A DNA stretch of 6,753 bases, taken from NCBI GenBank assembly GCA_013205365.1, contig JABMNC010000123.1, forward strand, positions 1-6,753. The letters are read 5' to 3'. The position numbers were made by a program, and so were the translations under genes. Below, one piece after another: positions 1-6,753 of this stretch (positions are counted from its first letter, which is position 1; the number at the start of each line of letters is the position of its first letter). This DNA is from Cryomorphaceae bacterium (GTDB lineage Bacteria > Bacteroidota > Bacteroidia > Flavobacteriales > Schleiferiaceae). The notes beneath the pieces were generated by a model. The model ran no database searches, was not told the origin of the DNA, and saw only the letters and a program-made list of their open reading frames with translations.

Positions 1-1
1 A

Positions 2-391
2 TTTAAAATGATCTGCCTCAACGACAACCTTCCCAGCATGATGGCCATAGCCAACGACATCGGCTGGGACGACATTTTTGTTGAGCCGCTCAAAAACTAC
101 CTTCAGCCCGGAGACCTAGTCATTGGAATCAGCGGCAGCGGAAACTCGCGCAACGTCCTAAAGGCAGGGGAATACGCCCAAGCAACTGGGGCTACCCTGG
201 TGGGAATGACCGGCTTCAAGGGCGGTTTACTCCGAGAAATGGCCGACCTAAGCATCCACTCAGTCGCTATGGACATGGAGGTTGCAGAGGACGTTCACAT
301 GGCCGTGTTCAACATGGTTAAAAAGGTTTGCATGGCACGCCTCTTGGGCGAGAAGCCGAGCATGGGCACGACCTACGACGCAAGATTTTAG
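2..391 (+). CDS. SIS-domain protein, phosphoheptose isomerase (GmhA)-like, C-terminal part; 5' end outside window
   Basis: The reading frame is open back to the window edge (Phe-Lys precede the first visible Met at 8), so this is the C-terminal ~129 residues of a longer protein and that Met is probably internal. Numbering from it, GISGSGNSRNVL (residues 40-51) is the phosphate-binding Ser/Gly loop of SIS domains. It is followed by an alternating strand/helix pattern (ATLVGMTG at 62-69, MADLSIHS at 78-85) and by E94-D-V-H97, which matches the Glu-x-x-His segment of GmhA-type isomerases that carries the catalytic His. The family isomerises or binds phosphosugars in the cytoplasm; GmhA converts sedoheptulose 7-phosphate to the heptose phosphate used for LPS core or S-layer glycans. 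The exact substrate cannot be told, and a DiaA-like or other SIS role remains possible. It converges on the minus-strand protease gene. Confidence 0.85.
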   Translation, partial: FKMICLNDNLPSMMAIANDIGWDDIFVEPLKNYLQPGDLVIGISGSGNSRNVLKAGEYAQATGATLVGMTGFKGGLLREMADLSIHSVAMDMEVAEDVHMAVFNMVKKVCMARLLGEKPSMGTTYDARF

Positions 392-454
392 TCAATTAAG
401 ACTTTATGCGGATTAACTCCCGTACTTAAAATTGCCAATGATTTTGTAGTCCAA
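392..454. other. Short convergent intergenic gap, no clear terminator
   Basis: These 63 bases separate the stop of the SIS gene from the stop of the minus-strand protease gene. Two weak inverted repeats are present: GTAGT/ACTAC around a 3-nt loop (446-458, running into the protease stop) and CAATTAAG (393-400) facing CTTAAAATTG (425-434) with a bulge. Neither is GC-rich nor followed by a T run on either strand, so I do not call a terminator. No small ORF is apparent. Confidence 0.6.
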
Positions 455-2098
455 CTACCTCGCTGAAAGGGGCAAGACTTGGGTCTTGCTGCGCACATAG
501 CCCCAAAAGGACTGGGGTTCAATGCGAACCTCCGATTGGCCTTGCGCCACCTCAAAAGACTGAATAAGCCTGCCGTCTGCCACAAAATACTCCAAGCGGT
601 CGCTGCTGCGCAGGTCCACTCGACGCAGAATCCAAGCTCCGTCGTTGGATTGGTTGAGAACCCAAGGATGAATCACTGGGGCGCTGTTTAGCCCAAGTCC
701 GTTGTAGACCGTGGCAAAGTTCGGAATGCCATAGCCCAAAAAGGAGTCCGGCGCAAAGGCCTGACTGGCAGAGAGGCGAACCCTCTGAATCAAATCTTGA
801 GCAGAATATCCGTTGGGGAGCATCTTGGCCGCCTGAACCAGGCTCGCCATGGCACCAGCCATGATGGGCGACGAGAAGCTAGTTCCTGATGACGTAGCTA
901 CTTGACCGTTCGAATTCATGACGGCGGCGCCTAGGCCCCGGGCGGAGACGTCGGGCTTGATGCGGCCATCAAAGGATGGGCCCTGGCTGCTAAACCCTGC
1001 CCGAATGCCAAACTGGTCAACGGCACCGACGGCCAAAATCGAATCAGCGTCTGCAGGAGCTGAAATGTACTTCCAGCTGGAGCTTCCCTCGTTGCCGGCC
1101 GAGATGCAAAGGATCATTCCGGTTCGGGCTGCCGCCACTGCCGCTAGTGAAATGGGCGTGCTGCGCCCGTCCATGTCGGCGTAGCCGTGGTCGTCGATTC
1201 CGTTGTCAAAGGTGGTGTACCCTAAGGAGGTATTGATCACGTCAACGCCCAGGGAGTCGGCGCGCTCGGCCGCCATGACCCAATGGTATTCTTCTGCAAT
1301 CGTTTCTGTCGCTTGATTCTCGGTCTTAAATAGGTAAAATGAGGCCTTGGGGGCAGTACCCACAAAGGTGCCGTCGAGGTCGGAGCAAATGGTACTCCAA
1401 ACACTCATGCCATGGCTCCCGAGGTGAAAGACGTTGCTGTCTCCGTCGACGTAATCCCAGGTGCCCAAAACGCGACCCTGCTGCCAGGCCCCAACAAAGG
1501 CCGAATAGGATTCCGCGCCTGCATAGCCGCCGTCCATTAGGGCAATCTTCACCCCTGCGCCATCAAAACCGGCGTCGTGTAGCACATCCAGTTGAATTTG
1601 AGTGACTTGAGCCAAGGAGGCTCCGTATTGGTAGGTCTGAATTCCCTCTTCTTCAGACGAAGGTTTGGGCGATGCTGCATCGGGTGCGAGGCCTTTAATG
1701 TCGCCCATACTGACCTGGCTAAGCGGAACCTGCAGCTCGTTCAGCGAGCGCCTCATAATGCCAACAGGCTGAAGCGAAGCAACCTCCGGAAGAGACTTGA
1801 GCTGTGCAATCTGGGTATCATTAGCCCTGACGACTACTGCCCTAAGCCATCGACTTCGGCCAACTACGTCGGCAACCCTGTTCACTGCGGTCACAGCAGA
1901 TTGCTGAAGGGCAAAGTCACTGGTTTGCAAAGCGATACCCTGGGCGCTGCGCCGGGCCAATGCGTCGGGGCCGAGCATGGGTTGACTAAAATCAACAGCA
2001 GATTCATTGAGGTATACCCAGTATTTCTTTGCGGAGTCTTGAGCCCACGAAGCACTGGTCCAGCAGACCATGACCGACAGGAGTAGTGTTTTTTGCAT
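455..2098 (-). CDS. Secreted subtilisin-family (S8) serine protease with possible degenerate T9SS C-terminal domain
   Basis: A secreted endopeptidase of 547 residues. I start it at ATG 2098 rather than the TTG at 2101, because this ATG overlaps the mnmA stop in TGATG. Residues 1-19 form a Sec signal peptide (hydrophobic LLLSVMV core, cleavage after SWA before Gln20). Residues ~20-150 look like a propeptide; the part around 84-112 (WLRAVVVRAND...LPEVASLQPV) resembles an I9-type inhibitor fold. The catalytic domain spans ~165-465 with the complete triad: Asp189 in ALMDGG, His229 in GSHGMSV, Ser407 in SSGTSFSSP. Asn336 of SAGNEG is the oxyanion-hole residue. The last ~75 residues end in strand-rich sequence with ADGRLIQSF and WGYVRSKTQVLPL, resembling a diverged type A sorting domain of type IX secretion but without the usual PNP motif. 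It is last in the operon after mnmA. The substrate is unknown. The protease call is firm; the sorting domain is tentative. Confidence 0.95.
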   Translation of the reverse strand: MQKTLLLSVMVCWTSASWAQDSAKKYWVYLNESAVDFSQPMLGPDALARRSAQGIALQTSDFALQQSAVTAVNRVADVVGRSRWLRAVVVRANDTQIAQLKSLPEVASLQPVGIMRRSLNELQVPLSQVSMGDIKGLAPDAASPKPSSEEEGIQTYQYGASLAQVTQIQLDVLHDAGFDGAGVKIALMDGGYAGAESYSAFVGAWQQGRVLGTWDYVDGDSNVFHLGSHGMSVWSTICSDLDGTFVGTAPKASFYLFKTENQATETIAEEYHWVMAAERADSLGVDVINTSLGYTTFDNGIDDHGYADMDGRSTPISLAAVAAARTGMILCISAGNEGSSSWKYISAPADADSILAVGAVDQFGIRAGFSSQGPSFDGRIKPDVSARGLGAAVMNSNGQVATSSGTSFSSPIMAGAMASLVQAAKMLPNGYSAQDLIQRVRLSASQAFAPDSFLGYGIPNFATVYNGLGLNSAPVIHPWVLNQSNDGAWILRRVDLRSSDRLEYFVADGRLIQSFEVAQGQSEVRIEPQSFWGYVRSKTQVLPLSAR

Positions 2099-2100
2099 CA
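2096..2100 (-). other. TGATG stop/start overlap between mnmA and the protease gene
   Basis: Read on the minus strand, the mnmA stop TGA (2100-2098) shares its A with the ATG (2098-2096) of the protease. The bases before it (TTATCTTTAATTG) contain no Shine-Dalgarno sequence, so re-initiation by the terminating ribosome is the likely way the protease is translated. This geometry decides the protease start against the TTG three bases upstream. Confidence 0.8.
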
Positions 2101-3243
2101 ATTAAAGATAACCCCTGATCCCACTAAATCTCCTCCGTCGTACCAGGCGGCAAACTGCCCTGGAGCCACGGCCTTCATAGGTTTGCGGAATTCGATCCAG
2201 AGTCCGCCCTCTGACCTCCAAAGCTCTGCCTCGACCAGGGCCTGACGGTAGCGAATTCGCAGGGAGTAGGTTGCCCTTTCTCCCTGGACAAGCTCGCGCC
2301 AGGGCTGAACCCAGTGCAGGTCTTCTGCGGCAATCCAGATCGCGTTTCGGTACAAACCGGGATGGTCCTCACCCTGGCCAACGTATACCACATTGCGCAC
2401 TACGTCGGTCGCCAAAACAAAGAGCGGAAGAGGCTTGCCTCCCACCAAAAGTCCCTTGCGCTGGCCAACGGTGAAGTAATGAGCGCCTTGGTGCAGGCCA
2501 ACGACCGTACCGTCTTGGGGCTCAAAGTCCCAGGGTTTGCCCCGCGGAACCGGTGTCAGCTTTGGCGAATCTAGCGGAATTTCAATGATTTGTCCCTCCC
2601 GGGGTTTGAGCTGCTGCTGCAAAAAGTCAGGAAGGCGCACATGCCCAATAAAGCAAAGTCCCTGGGAATCGCGCTTGGCAGCGGTGACCAGTCCTGCTTC
2701 GGCAGCAAGGCGTCGCACCTCAGACTTTTGGAGTCCGCCGATCGGGAATAGTGCCTTGGACAGCTGATCCTGACTCAGCTGGCATAAAAAATAGGATTGA
2801 TCCTTGCCTGCATCGAGGCCCGCGCGCAATCGATACCGAGCCTTGTCGTCCTGCTCCACGCGCGCATAGTGCCCGGTAGCGATAAAGTCCGCACCGAGCC
2901 TGCGAGCGGCCGCCAAAAAAAGATCAAACTTGATCTCTCTATTGCAAAGCACATCGGGATTGGGAGTGCGGCCAGCCTGGTACTCCGCAAACATATAATC
3001 CACAATGCGCACCTTGTACTCCTGCGACAAATCCAGCACCTGGAAGGGAATACCCAACTTCTCGGCCACCAGCAAGGCATCGTTGGAATCCTCAATCCAG
3101 GGACACTCCTGCTCTAGCGTGGGAGAAGCGTCGTTCCAATTGCGCATAAAAATACCAATGACCTCGTGGCCAGCCTGCTGCATCAAAAGGGCAGCCACCG
3201 AGGAATCCACCCCGCCCGACAAACCAACTACCACACGAGCCAC
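2098..3243 (-). CDS. mnmA: tRNA-specific 2-thiouridylase MnmA
   Basis: A cytoplasmic enzyme that adenylates and then thiolates C2 of wobble uridine 34 in tRNA-Lys, -Glu and -Gln, with sulfur from a cysteine desulfurase relay. It has 381 residues, slightly longer than the E. coli enzyme. The N-terminal PP-loop ATP-binding motif is SGGVDSS (residues 9-15). The nucleophilic Cys100 lies in NPDVLCNREIKF and the second catalytic Cys197 in SQGLCFIGH. ATGHYARV (122-129), DQSYFL (148-153) and FTVGQRKGL (257-265) are family signatures, and the C-terminal beta-barrel ends at GDLVGSGVIF. ECPWIEDSNDALLVAEKLG (46-64) is the variant I associate with Bacteroidota. The start is GTG at 3243, overlapping the upstream stop in TAGTG; it leaves only eight residues before the PP-loop, which suits the family. 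It sits between two genes for exported proteins, an unrelated context. All key residues are present. Confidence 0.98.
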   Translation of the reverse strand: MARVVVGLSGGVDSSVAALLMQQAGHEVIGIFMRNWNDASPTLEQECPWIEDSNDALLVAEKLGIPFQVLDLSQEYKVRIVDYMFAEYQAGRTPNPDVLCNREIKFDLFLAAARRLGADFIATGHYARVEQDDKARYRLRAGLDAGKDQSYFLCQLSQDQLSKALFPIGGLQKSEVRRLAAEAGLVTAAKRDSQGLCFIGHVRLPDFLQQQLKPREGQIIEIPLDSPKLTPVPRGKPWDFEPQDGTVVGLHQGAHYFTVGQRKGLLVGGKPLPLFVLATDVVRNVVYVGQGEDHPGLYRNAIWIAAEDLHWVQPWRELVQGERATYSLRIRYRQALVEAELWRSEGGLWIEFRKPMKAVAPGQFAAWYDGGDLVGSGVIFN

Positions 3244-3245
3244 TA
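3241..3245 (-). other. TAGTG stop/start overlap between the repeat-protein gene and mnmA
   Basis: On the minus strand the stop TAG (3245-3243) shares its G with the GTG start of mnmA (3243-3241). The preceding bases (AAGATCCTTCTAAG) show no convincing ribosome binding site. This is the second junction of the operon where translation of the downstream gene probably depends on the upstream one. Confidence 0.75.
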
Positions 3246-3923
3246 CTTAGAAGGATCTTGAAGAATTCCGCGCCGGTAAACCTCAGAACGCAGCAAAACT
3301 CCGCGCTCCAAATAATTCCACTTGCCCTCGCGCATGTCGTTTTGGTAGCCTCCCACCACCGACGTGCGGCCGTTGGAATCAAACTCAGTCCATGGCCCCT
3401 GCAGCATGCCCTCGGCGTAGGTGGCGACCCGCTCCTTGGCGCCGACGTCGCTAAAACGCGTCCAAACTCCGGTTTTTAGGCCTTTGGCGTGTTCCCCGCG
3501 CTCCATTACTTGCCCGTCGGGGTAAAACATGGTGTAGGCACCTTGTAGCTCGCCGGTCGCATAGGTCGCAAGCTCCAGGCGAGTACCGTCAAAAGCAAAA
3601 ATGGTCCAAACGCTGTCGCGCAGTCGGTCGGACTGGTACTTTCCCCTAGCCATGAGCTTGCCCTTGTCGTCAAACTGCTCCGACATACAGAGGCCAGTGC
3701 GGTCCCGGTAGTCCATCTGGGCGCTTCGAAACCCGTTCTCGTGGTAGTAGACAAAACGCCCCACCGGAACGCCAGCATCAAAAGTACCCTCATACCGCGG
3801 CTGGCCGCCTGGGTACTTGGCAGACCATGCACCGCTGCGGCGGCCTTGAGCATCGACCGCATTCTGGGCGGTAGCAGAGGCCACAGCAAGGCAAAAAATC
3901 AGTATAGTACCTAGGGTCTTCAT
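3243..3923 (-). CDS. Exported MORN/YwqK-type repeat protein
   Basis: A 226-residue protein of unknown function. Residues 1-19 are a Sec signal peptide (MKTLG, then an ILIFCLAVA core, cleavage after ATA before Gln20), so the product is predicted to be periplasmic, surface or extracellular. The rest is built from about eight short beta-hairpin units of the MORN-variant type, roughly G-x-W-x-x-(F/Y)-x-x-(D/G)-G, then a basic/aliphatic strand, then (G/A)-x-(Y/F)-x-x-G-x-x-x-G. The aromatic anchors are W33, F57, W106, Y130, W154, W178 and W202, spaced by exactly 24 residues except for one degenerate unit between 57 and 106. Related proteins are often annotated as 'YwqK family antitoxin'; nothing here supports a toxin-antitoxin role, as there is no partner toxin and the protein is exported. 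The ATG lies 3 nt after the dnaE stop and 1 nt of the gene overlaps mnmA. It has no catalytic motif I recognise; binding or a structural envelope role is a guess. Confidence 0.88.
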   Translation of the reverse strand: MKTLGTILIFCLAVASATAQNAVDAQGRRSGAWSAKYPGGQPRYEGTFDAGVPVGRFVYYHENGFRSAQMDYRDRTGLCMSEQFDDKGKLMARGKYQSDRLRDSVWTIFAFDGTRLELATYATGELQGAYTMFYPDGQVMERGEHAKGLKTGVWTRFSDVGAKERVATYAEGMLQGPWTEFDSNGRTSVVGGYQNDMREGKWNYLERGVLLRSEVYRRGILQDPSK

Positions 3924-3926
3924 GGT

Positions 3927-6753
3927 CTAATCCAGGCGCACTGCTGCGTGAAAGTGCTTTAGTTGATCGAGGTCCGCCAAGAGCTCCGGCGTAATTTGCA
4001 CGCCGCGCCCGCGGCTGGGCATGCGAAGCTGGGTCTGGCTGGCCGCATCTCCAATGTGAAACTGCAGACGCTGCTTGCCGGGGCTGGAACCCAAAATGTG
4101 CGAAAGCTCTCCCCAGGTGCTGGGATTGATGTCTTGCACGGCAGCATAGAGGGTAAGTCCCCGTGCTTCACGGTCAAAAAGCTCGCTCAGAAGCTGAATT
4201 TTGTGAATGTCGGCCACTAGTTTGGCTTGACCCTCGTCGCGAGCCCATGCCGGGCGCTGCACCCGACCGCGGACCAAAACCATGAGGTCGTTGACAAAAA
4301 AGCTGCGAAGTTCGAGAAACTGCTGGCCAAAAACGACGAATTCGGTAGAGCCGTCGACGTCTTCAAGCACAAAACTCCCCATCTCTCGGCCGGTTCGGGT
4401 AGTCCGCACCTGGGCATTGGTGATGATTCCGGCCACCGCAAATTCTCGAGCGCCTTTGCCGTCTACAAAGGCATCTAGTGACGACAGCTCCTCTACGCTG
4501 TGCTTTCTGAAGGTTTGAAGCTCAAAACGATGAGCATCCAGGGGATGCGCACTCACGTAGATGCCAATTACCTCCTTCTCACGCTTGAGCAGCTCAAGGT
4601 TATTCCAAGGCGCAACCTGCGGCAGGGTCGGCTCGGGAGTATCTACCCCACTGTCTTCACCAAAGAGGCTTACTTGGGCGGAATTGAGTTGGTCCTGGTA
4701 GGCCTGCCCGTATCGCCTGAGGCGTTCCACAAAAGGACGGCCGTCGGACTCCTCTGCAAAAAACATCGCGCGGTGAATTCCGTCAAAACGATCAAAGGCT
4801 CCGCCCAGAGAAAGGGATTCCCAAGTGCCTTTGTTGACCAGCCTCAAATCAAGGCGGCGGGCTACGTCAAAAACGCTCGTGAAGGAACCTTTAGAGGATC
4901 GGTTTGCAAGTAAAAAGTCCACTGCAGACCCCCCGACCCCCTTCATGCCAAGGAGTCCGAATCGAAGGGCACCCTCGCTATTGACCGTGAACGTGCCCTC
5001 GGATTCATTGACGTCAGGGCCCAAAACAGGCAGCTTCATGCGCTTGCACTCCTCCATGAAGAAGGTTACCTGTTTGATGTCGTTCATGTTGTTGGACAGC
5101 ACGGCGGCCATGTATTCTGCAGGGTAGTTCGCTTTTAAGTAGGCAGTTTGGTAGGCGATCCAGGCGTAGCAGGTGGAGTGCGACTTGTTGAAGGCATAGA
5201 GGGCAAAGGCCTCCCAATCCTTCCATATTTTCTCCAAAACTGCTTCGGGGTGCCCGCGCTCTGCGCCGCCCGCGGTAAACTTGGGCTTCATCTGGTCGAG
5301 AACTGCCTTGATTTTTTTACCCATGGCCTTGCGCAGCATGTCGGCCTCGCCCTTGGTGAATCCGGCCAGTTTTTGCGAAAGCTGCATAACCTGCTCCTGA
5401 TAGACCGTGATTCCGTAGGTTTCCTTAAGAAACTCCTCCATGCCAGGAACGTCGTAGGAGATGGCTTCGGTACCGTGCTTTCTGCGAATAAAGCTGGGAA
5501 TGTACTCCATTGGGCCCGGACGATAGAGGGCATTCATGGCAATCAAATCTCCAAATACCGTGGGCTTGAGGTCCTTGAGGTGCTTTTGCATCCCAAGGGA
5601 TTCGTACTGAAAAATACCCACCGTGTCGCCCCGCTGAAAGAGCTCGTAGGTTGCCACGTCGTCGAGCGGAATGGCCTCAATGTCAATTTCGATTCCGTGG
5701 CGCTTGCGCACAAGCTCCACACTATCCTTGATCAGGGTGAGCGTTTTGAGTCCCAAGAAATCCATCTTGAGCAATCCCGCCGATTCAACCGCTGCGTTGT
5801 CAAATTGGGTGGTCCACATCGAGCTTTCTTTGGCCGTGGTCACCGGTATGAGCTCGCGTATGTCGCCTGGCGTTATAATGACCCCGCAGGCATGAATGCC
5901 CAAATTCCTCAGCGATCCCTCGAGCACCTTAGCCTGCTTTAGGGTTGCGGCCTTGAGGTCATTGCCCTTGGCCATTTTGCGCAGGGCAACCGCCTTGTCG
6001 TAGTCTTCGTTGCGAAACTTATCGCGAATGGTCGCATCGTCGGAGTCCAGAAGAACTTGCAAAGTAGCGTTGTCGGGCACCGACTTCGTCAGTTTGTCGG
6101 CGTCGTCGTAGGGAAGATCCAGGGCACGGCCTGCATCTTTAATGGCGGACTTTGCCGCCATGGATCCGTAGGTGATGATCTGAGCAACTTGGTTTGATCC
6201 GTACTTATCAATGACGTACTGTATGACACGATCGCGCCCACGATCGTCAAAATCAATGTCGATATCAGGCAAACTCACCCGGTCTGGATTCAAAAATCGC
6301 TCAAAAAGTAGGTCGTACTTGATGGGGTCCACGTTGGTGATTCCCGTGGCATAGGCAACGGCAGAGCCTGCGGCAGAACCTCGACCGGGCCCGACGCTGA
6401 CCTGCATTTCGCGTGCAGCGCGGCAAAAATCCTGAACAATCAAGAAGTAGCCTGGGTAGCCGGTGCGCTCAATGGTTTCAAGTTCAAAATCAAGACGCTC
6501 CACAATTTCTTGGTCGAGGGGCTCACCGTATCGCTTGGCGGCTCCCAGGTAGGTCAGGTGCCGCAGGTAGGCATTTTCTCCCCGTTTGCCACCGTCTTGG
6601 GCGTCTTCGGGATTCAAAAATTCGTTCGGTATCTCAAAATTGGGCAGGAGGACATCTCGGGCAAGCCCATAGTTTTCCACCTTGGCAAGTATTTCGCCAA
6701 GATTCTCTATGGCCTCTGGCCAGTCCGCGAAGCGATGCCGCATCTCTTCTTGG
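3927..6753 (-). CDS. dnaE: DNA polymerase III alpha subunit (DnaE), 5' part outside window
   Basis: The catalytic subunit of the replicative polymerase. The frame stays open to the window edge (Gln-Glu-Glu before the Met at 6743), so about 941 C-terminal residues are present and the PHP domain at the N-terminus is missing; the Met is internal. Numbering from it, the C-family polymerase core is intact: VGPGRGSAAGSAVAY (117-131), the catalytic aspartates D160 and D162 in PDIDIDF, and the third, D328, in KMDFLGLKTL. ALYRPGPMEYIP (405-416), GITVYQEQVM (444-453) and FNKSHSTCYAWIAYQTAYLK (518-537) are fingers/palm signatures. A helix-hairpin-helix region (~594-650) is followed by QVSLF (690-694), matching the internal beta-clamp-binding consensus, an OB fold (~767-850), and a C-terminal tail domain to residue 938. 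The type is DnaE, not PolC, as no exonuclease domain interrupts the visible core. It is the first visible gene of the operon; its promoter lies outside. Confidence 0.98.
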   Translation of the reverse strand, partial: QEEMRHRFADWPEAIENLGEILAKVENYGLARDVLLPNFEIPNEFLNPEDAQDGGKRGENAYLRHLTYLGAAKRYGEPLDQEIVERLDFELETIERTGYPGYFLIVQDFCRAAREMQVSVGPGRGSAAGSAVAYATGITNVDPIKYDLLFERFLNPDRVSLPDIDIDFDDRGRDRVIQYVIDKYGSNQVAQIITYGSMAAKSAIKDAGRALDLPYDDADKLTKSVPDNATLQVLLDSDDATIRDKFRNEDYDKAVALRKMAKGNDLKAATLKQAKVLEGSLRNLGIHACGVIITPGDIRELIPVTTAKESSMWTTQFDNAAVESAGLLKMDFLGLKTLTLIKDSVELVRKRHGIEIDIEAIPLDDVATYELFQRGDTVGIFQYESLGMQKHLKDLKPTVFGDLIAMNALYRPGPMEYIPSFIRRKHGTEAISYDVPGMEEFLKETYGITVYQEQVMQLSQKLAGFTKGEADMLRKAMGKKIKAVLDQMKPKFTAGGAERGHPEAVLEKIWKDWEAFALYAFNKSHSTCYAWIAYQTAYLKANYPAEYMAAVLSNNMNDIKQVTFFMEECKRMKLPVLGPDVNESEGTFTVNSEGALRFGLLGMKGVGGSAVDFLLANRSSKGSFTSVFDVARRLDLRLVNKGTWESLSLGGAFDRFDGIHRAMFFAEESDGRPFVERLRRYGQAYQDQLNSAQVSLFGEDSGVDTPEPTLPQVAPWNNLELLKREKEVIGIYVSAHPLDAHRFELQTFRKHSVEELSSLDAFVDGKGAREFAVAGIITNAQVRTTRTGREMGSFVLEDVDGSTEFVVFGQQFLELRSFFVNDLMVLVRGRVQRPAWARDEGQAKLVADIHKIQLLSELFDREARGLTLYAAVQDINPSTWGELSHILGSSPGKQRLQFHIGDAASQTQLRMPSRGRGVQITPELLADLDQLKHFHAAVRLD

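Noticed and set aside
393..434. CAATTAAG facing CTTAAAATTG as a bulged inverted repeat
   Set aside because: It is AT-rich, needs a 2-nt bulge and a 24-nt loop; expected by chance in such a region.
446..458. GTAGT-CCA-ACTAC inverted repeat at the protease stop
   Set aside because: The stem is only 5 bp, the loop 3 nt, there is no T run on either strand, and it overlaps the stop codon. It is too weak to call a terminator.
1592..2086. Plus-strand open frame of 164 codons opposite the protease N-terminal half
   Set aside because: It is antisense to a protease with an intact signal peptide and catalytic residues; the translated product shows no family resemblance.
3243..3923. Toxin-antitoxin module suggested by the YwqK-family resemblance
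   Set aside because: The protein has a signal peptide, and its neighbours are dnaE and mnmA. No toxin-like small gene exists nearby, so the family label is probably only a name.
455..3923. A defence or other novel system formed by the protease, repeat protein and MnmA
   Set aside because: Two members are predicted to be exported and MnmA is an intact housekeeping tRNA enzyme. There is no nuclease, sensor or effector partner, and no sign of horizontal transfer such as repeats, integrases or a composition shift.
5148..5942. Long open frame (264 codons) on the plus strand opposite dnaE
   Set aside because: It lies wholly antisense to the highly conserved polymerase core, and its translation shows no recognisable domain. 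It is a codon-bias shadow.

Overview
The window looks like a piece of a Bacteroidota chromosome, most likely from the order Flavobacteriales. The DnaE and MnmA proteins carry sequence features I recognise from that phylum, such as the ECPWIEDSNDA stretch in MnmA and the QVSLFG clamp-binding segment in DnaE. None of the three visible gene starts has a Shine-Dalgarno sequence, and the secreted protease ends in what may be a type IX secretion sorting domain. Base composition, judged by eye, is about half G+C or slightly more, which is on the high side for that group. A finer placement is not supported.

Layout. The left end (2-391, plus strand) holds the C-terminal part of a SIS-domain sugar-phosphate isomerase-like protein, cut by the window edge. 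After a 63-bp convergent gap, the rest of the window is one minus-strand gene string. In transcription order it is dnaE (replicative DNA polymerase III alpha subunit, 5' end outside the window), a 226-residue exported MORN/YwqK-type repeat protein, mnmA (tRNA 2-thiouridylase), and a secreted subtilisin-family (S8) serine protease. The junctions are a 3-nt gap, a 1-nt overlap (TAGTG) and a 1-nt overlap (TGATG), so the four genes are almost certainly one transcription unit with coupled translation.

The genes do not form one pathway. DnaE copies the chromosome and MnmA thiolates the wobble uridine of three tRNAs, while the other two products are predicted to leave the cytoplasm. I see no mobile element, CRISPR array, RNA gene or new multi-gene system. 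The points most worth a second look are the tight junctions, the degenerate C-terminal domain of the protease, and the regular 24-residue repeat of an exported protein whose family is often labelled 'antitoxin'.
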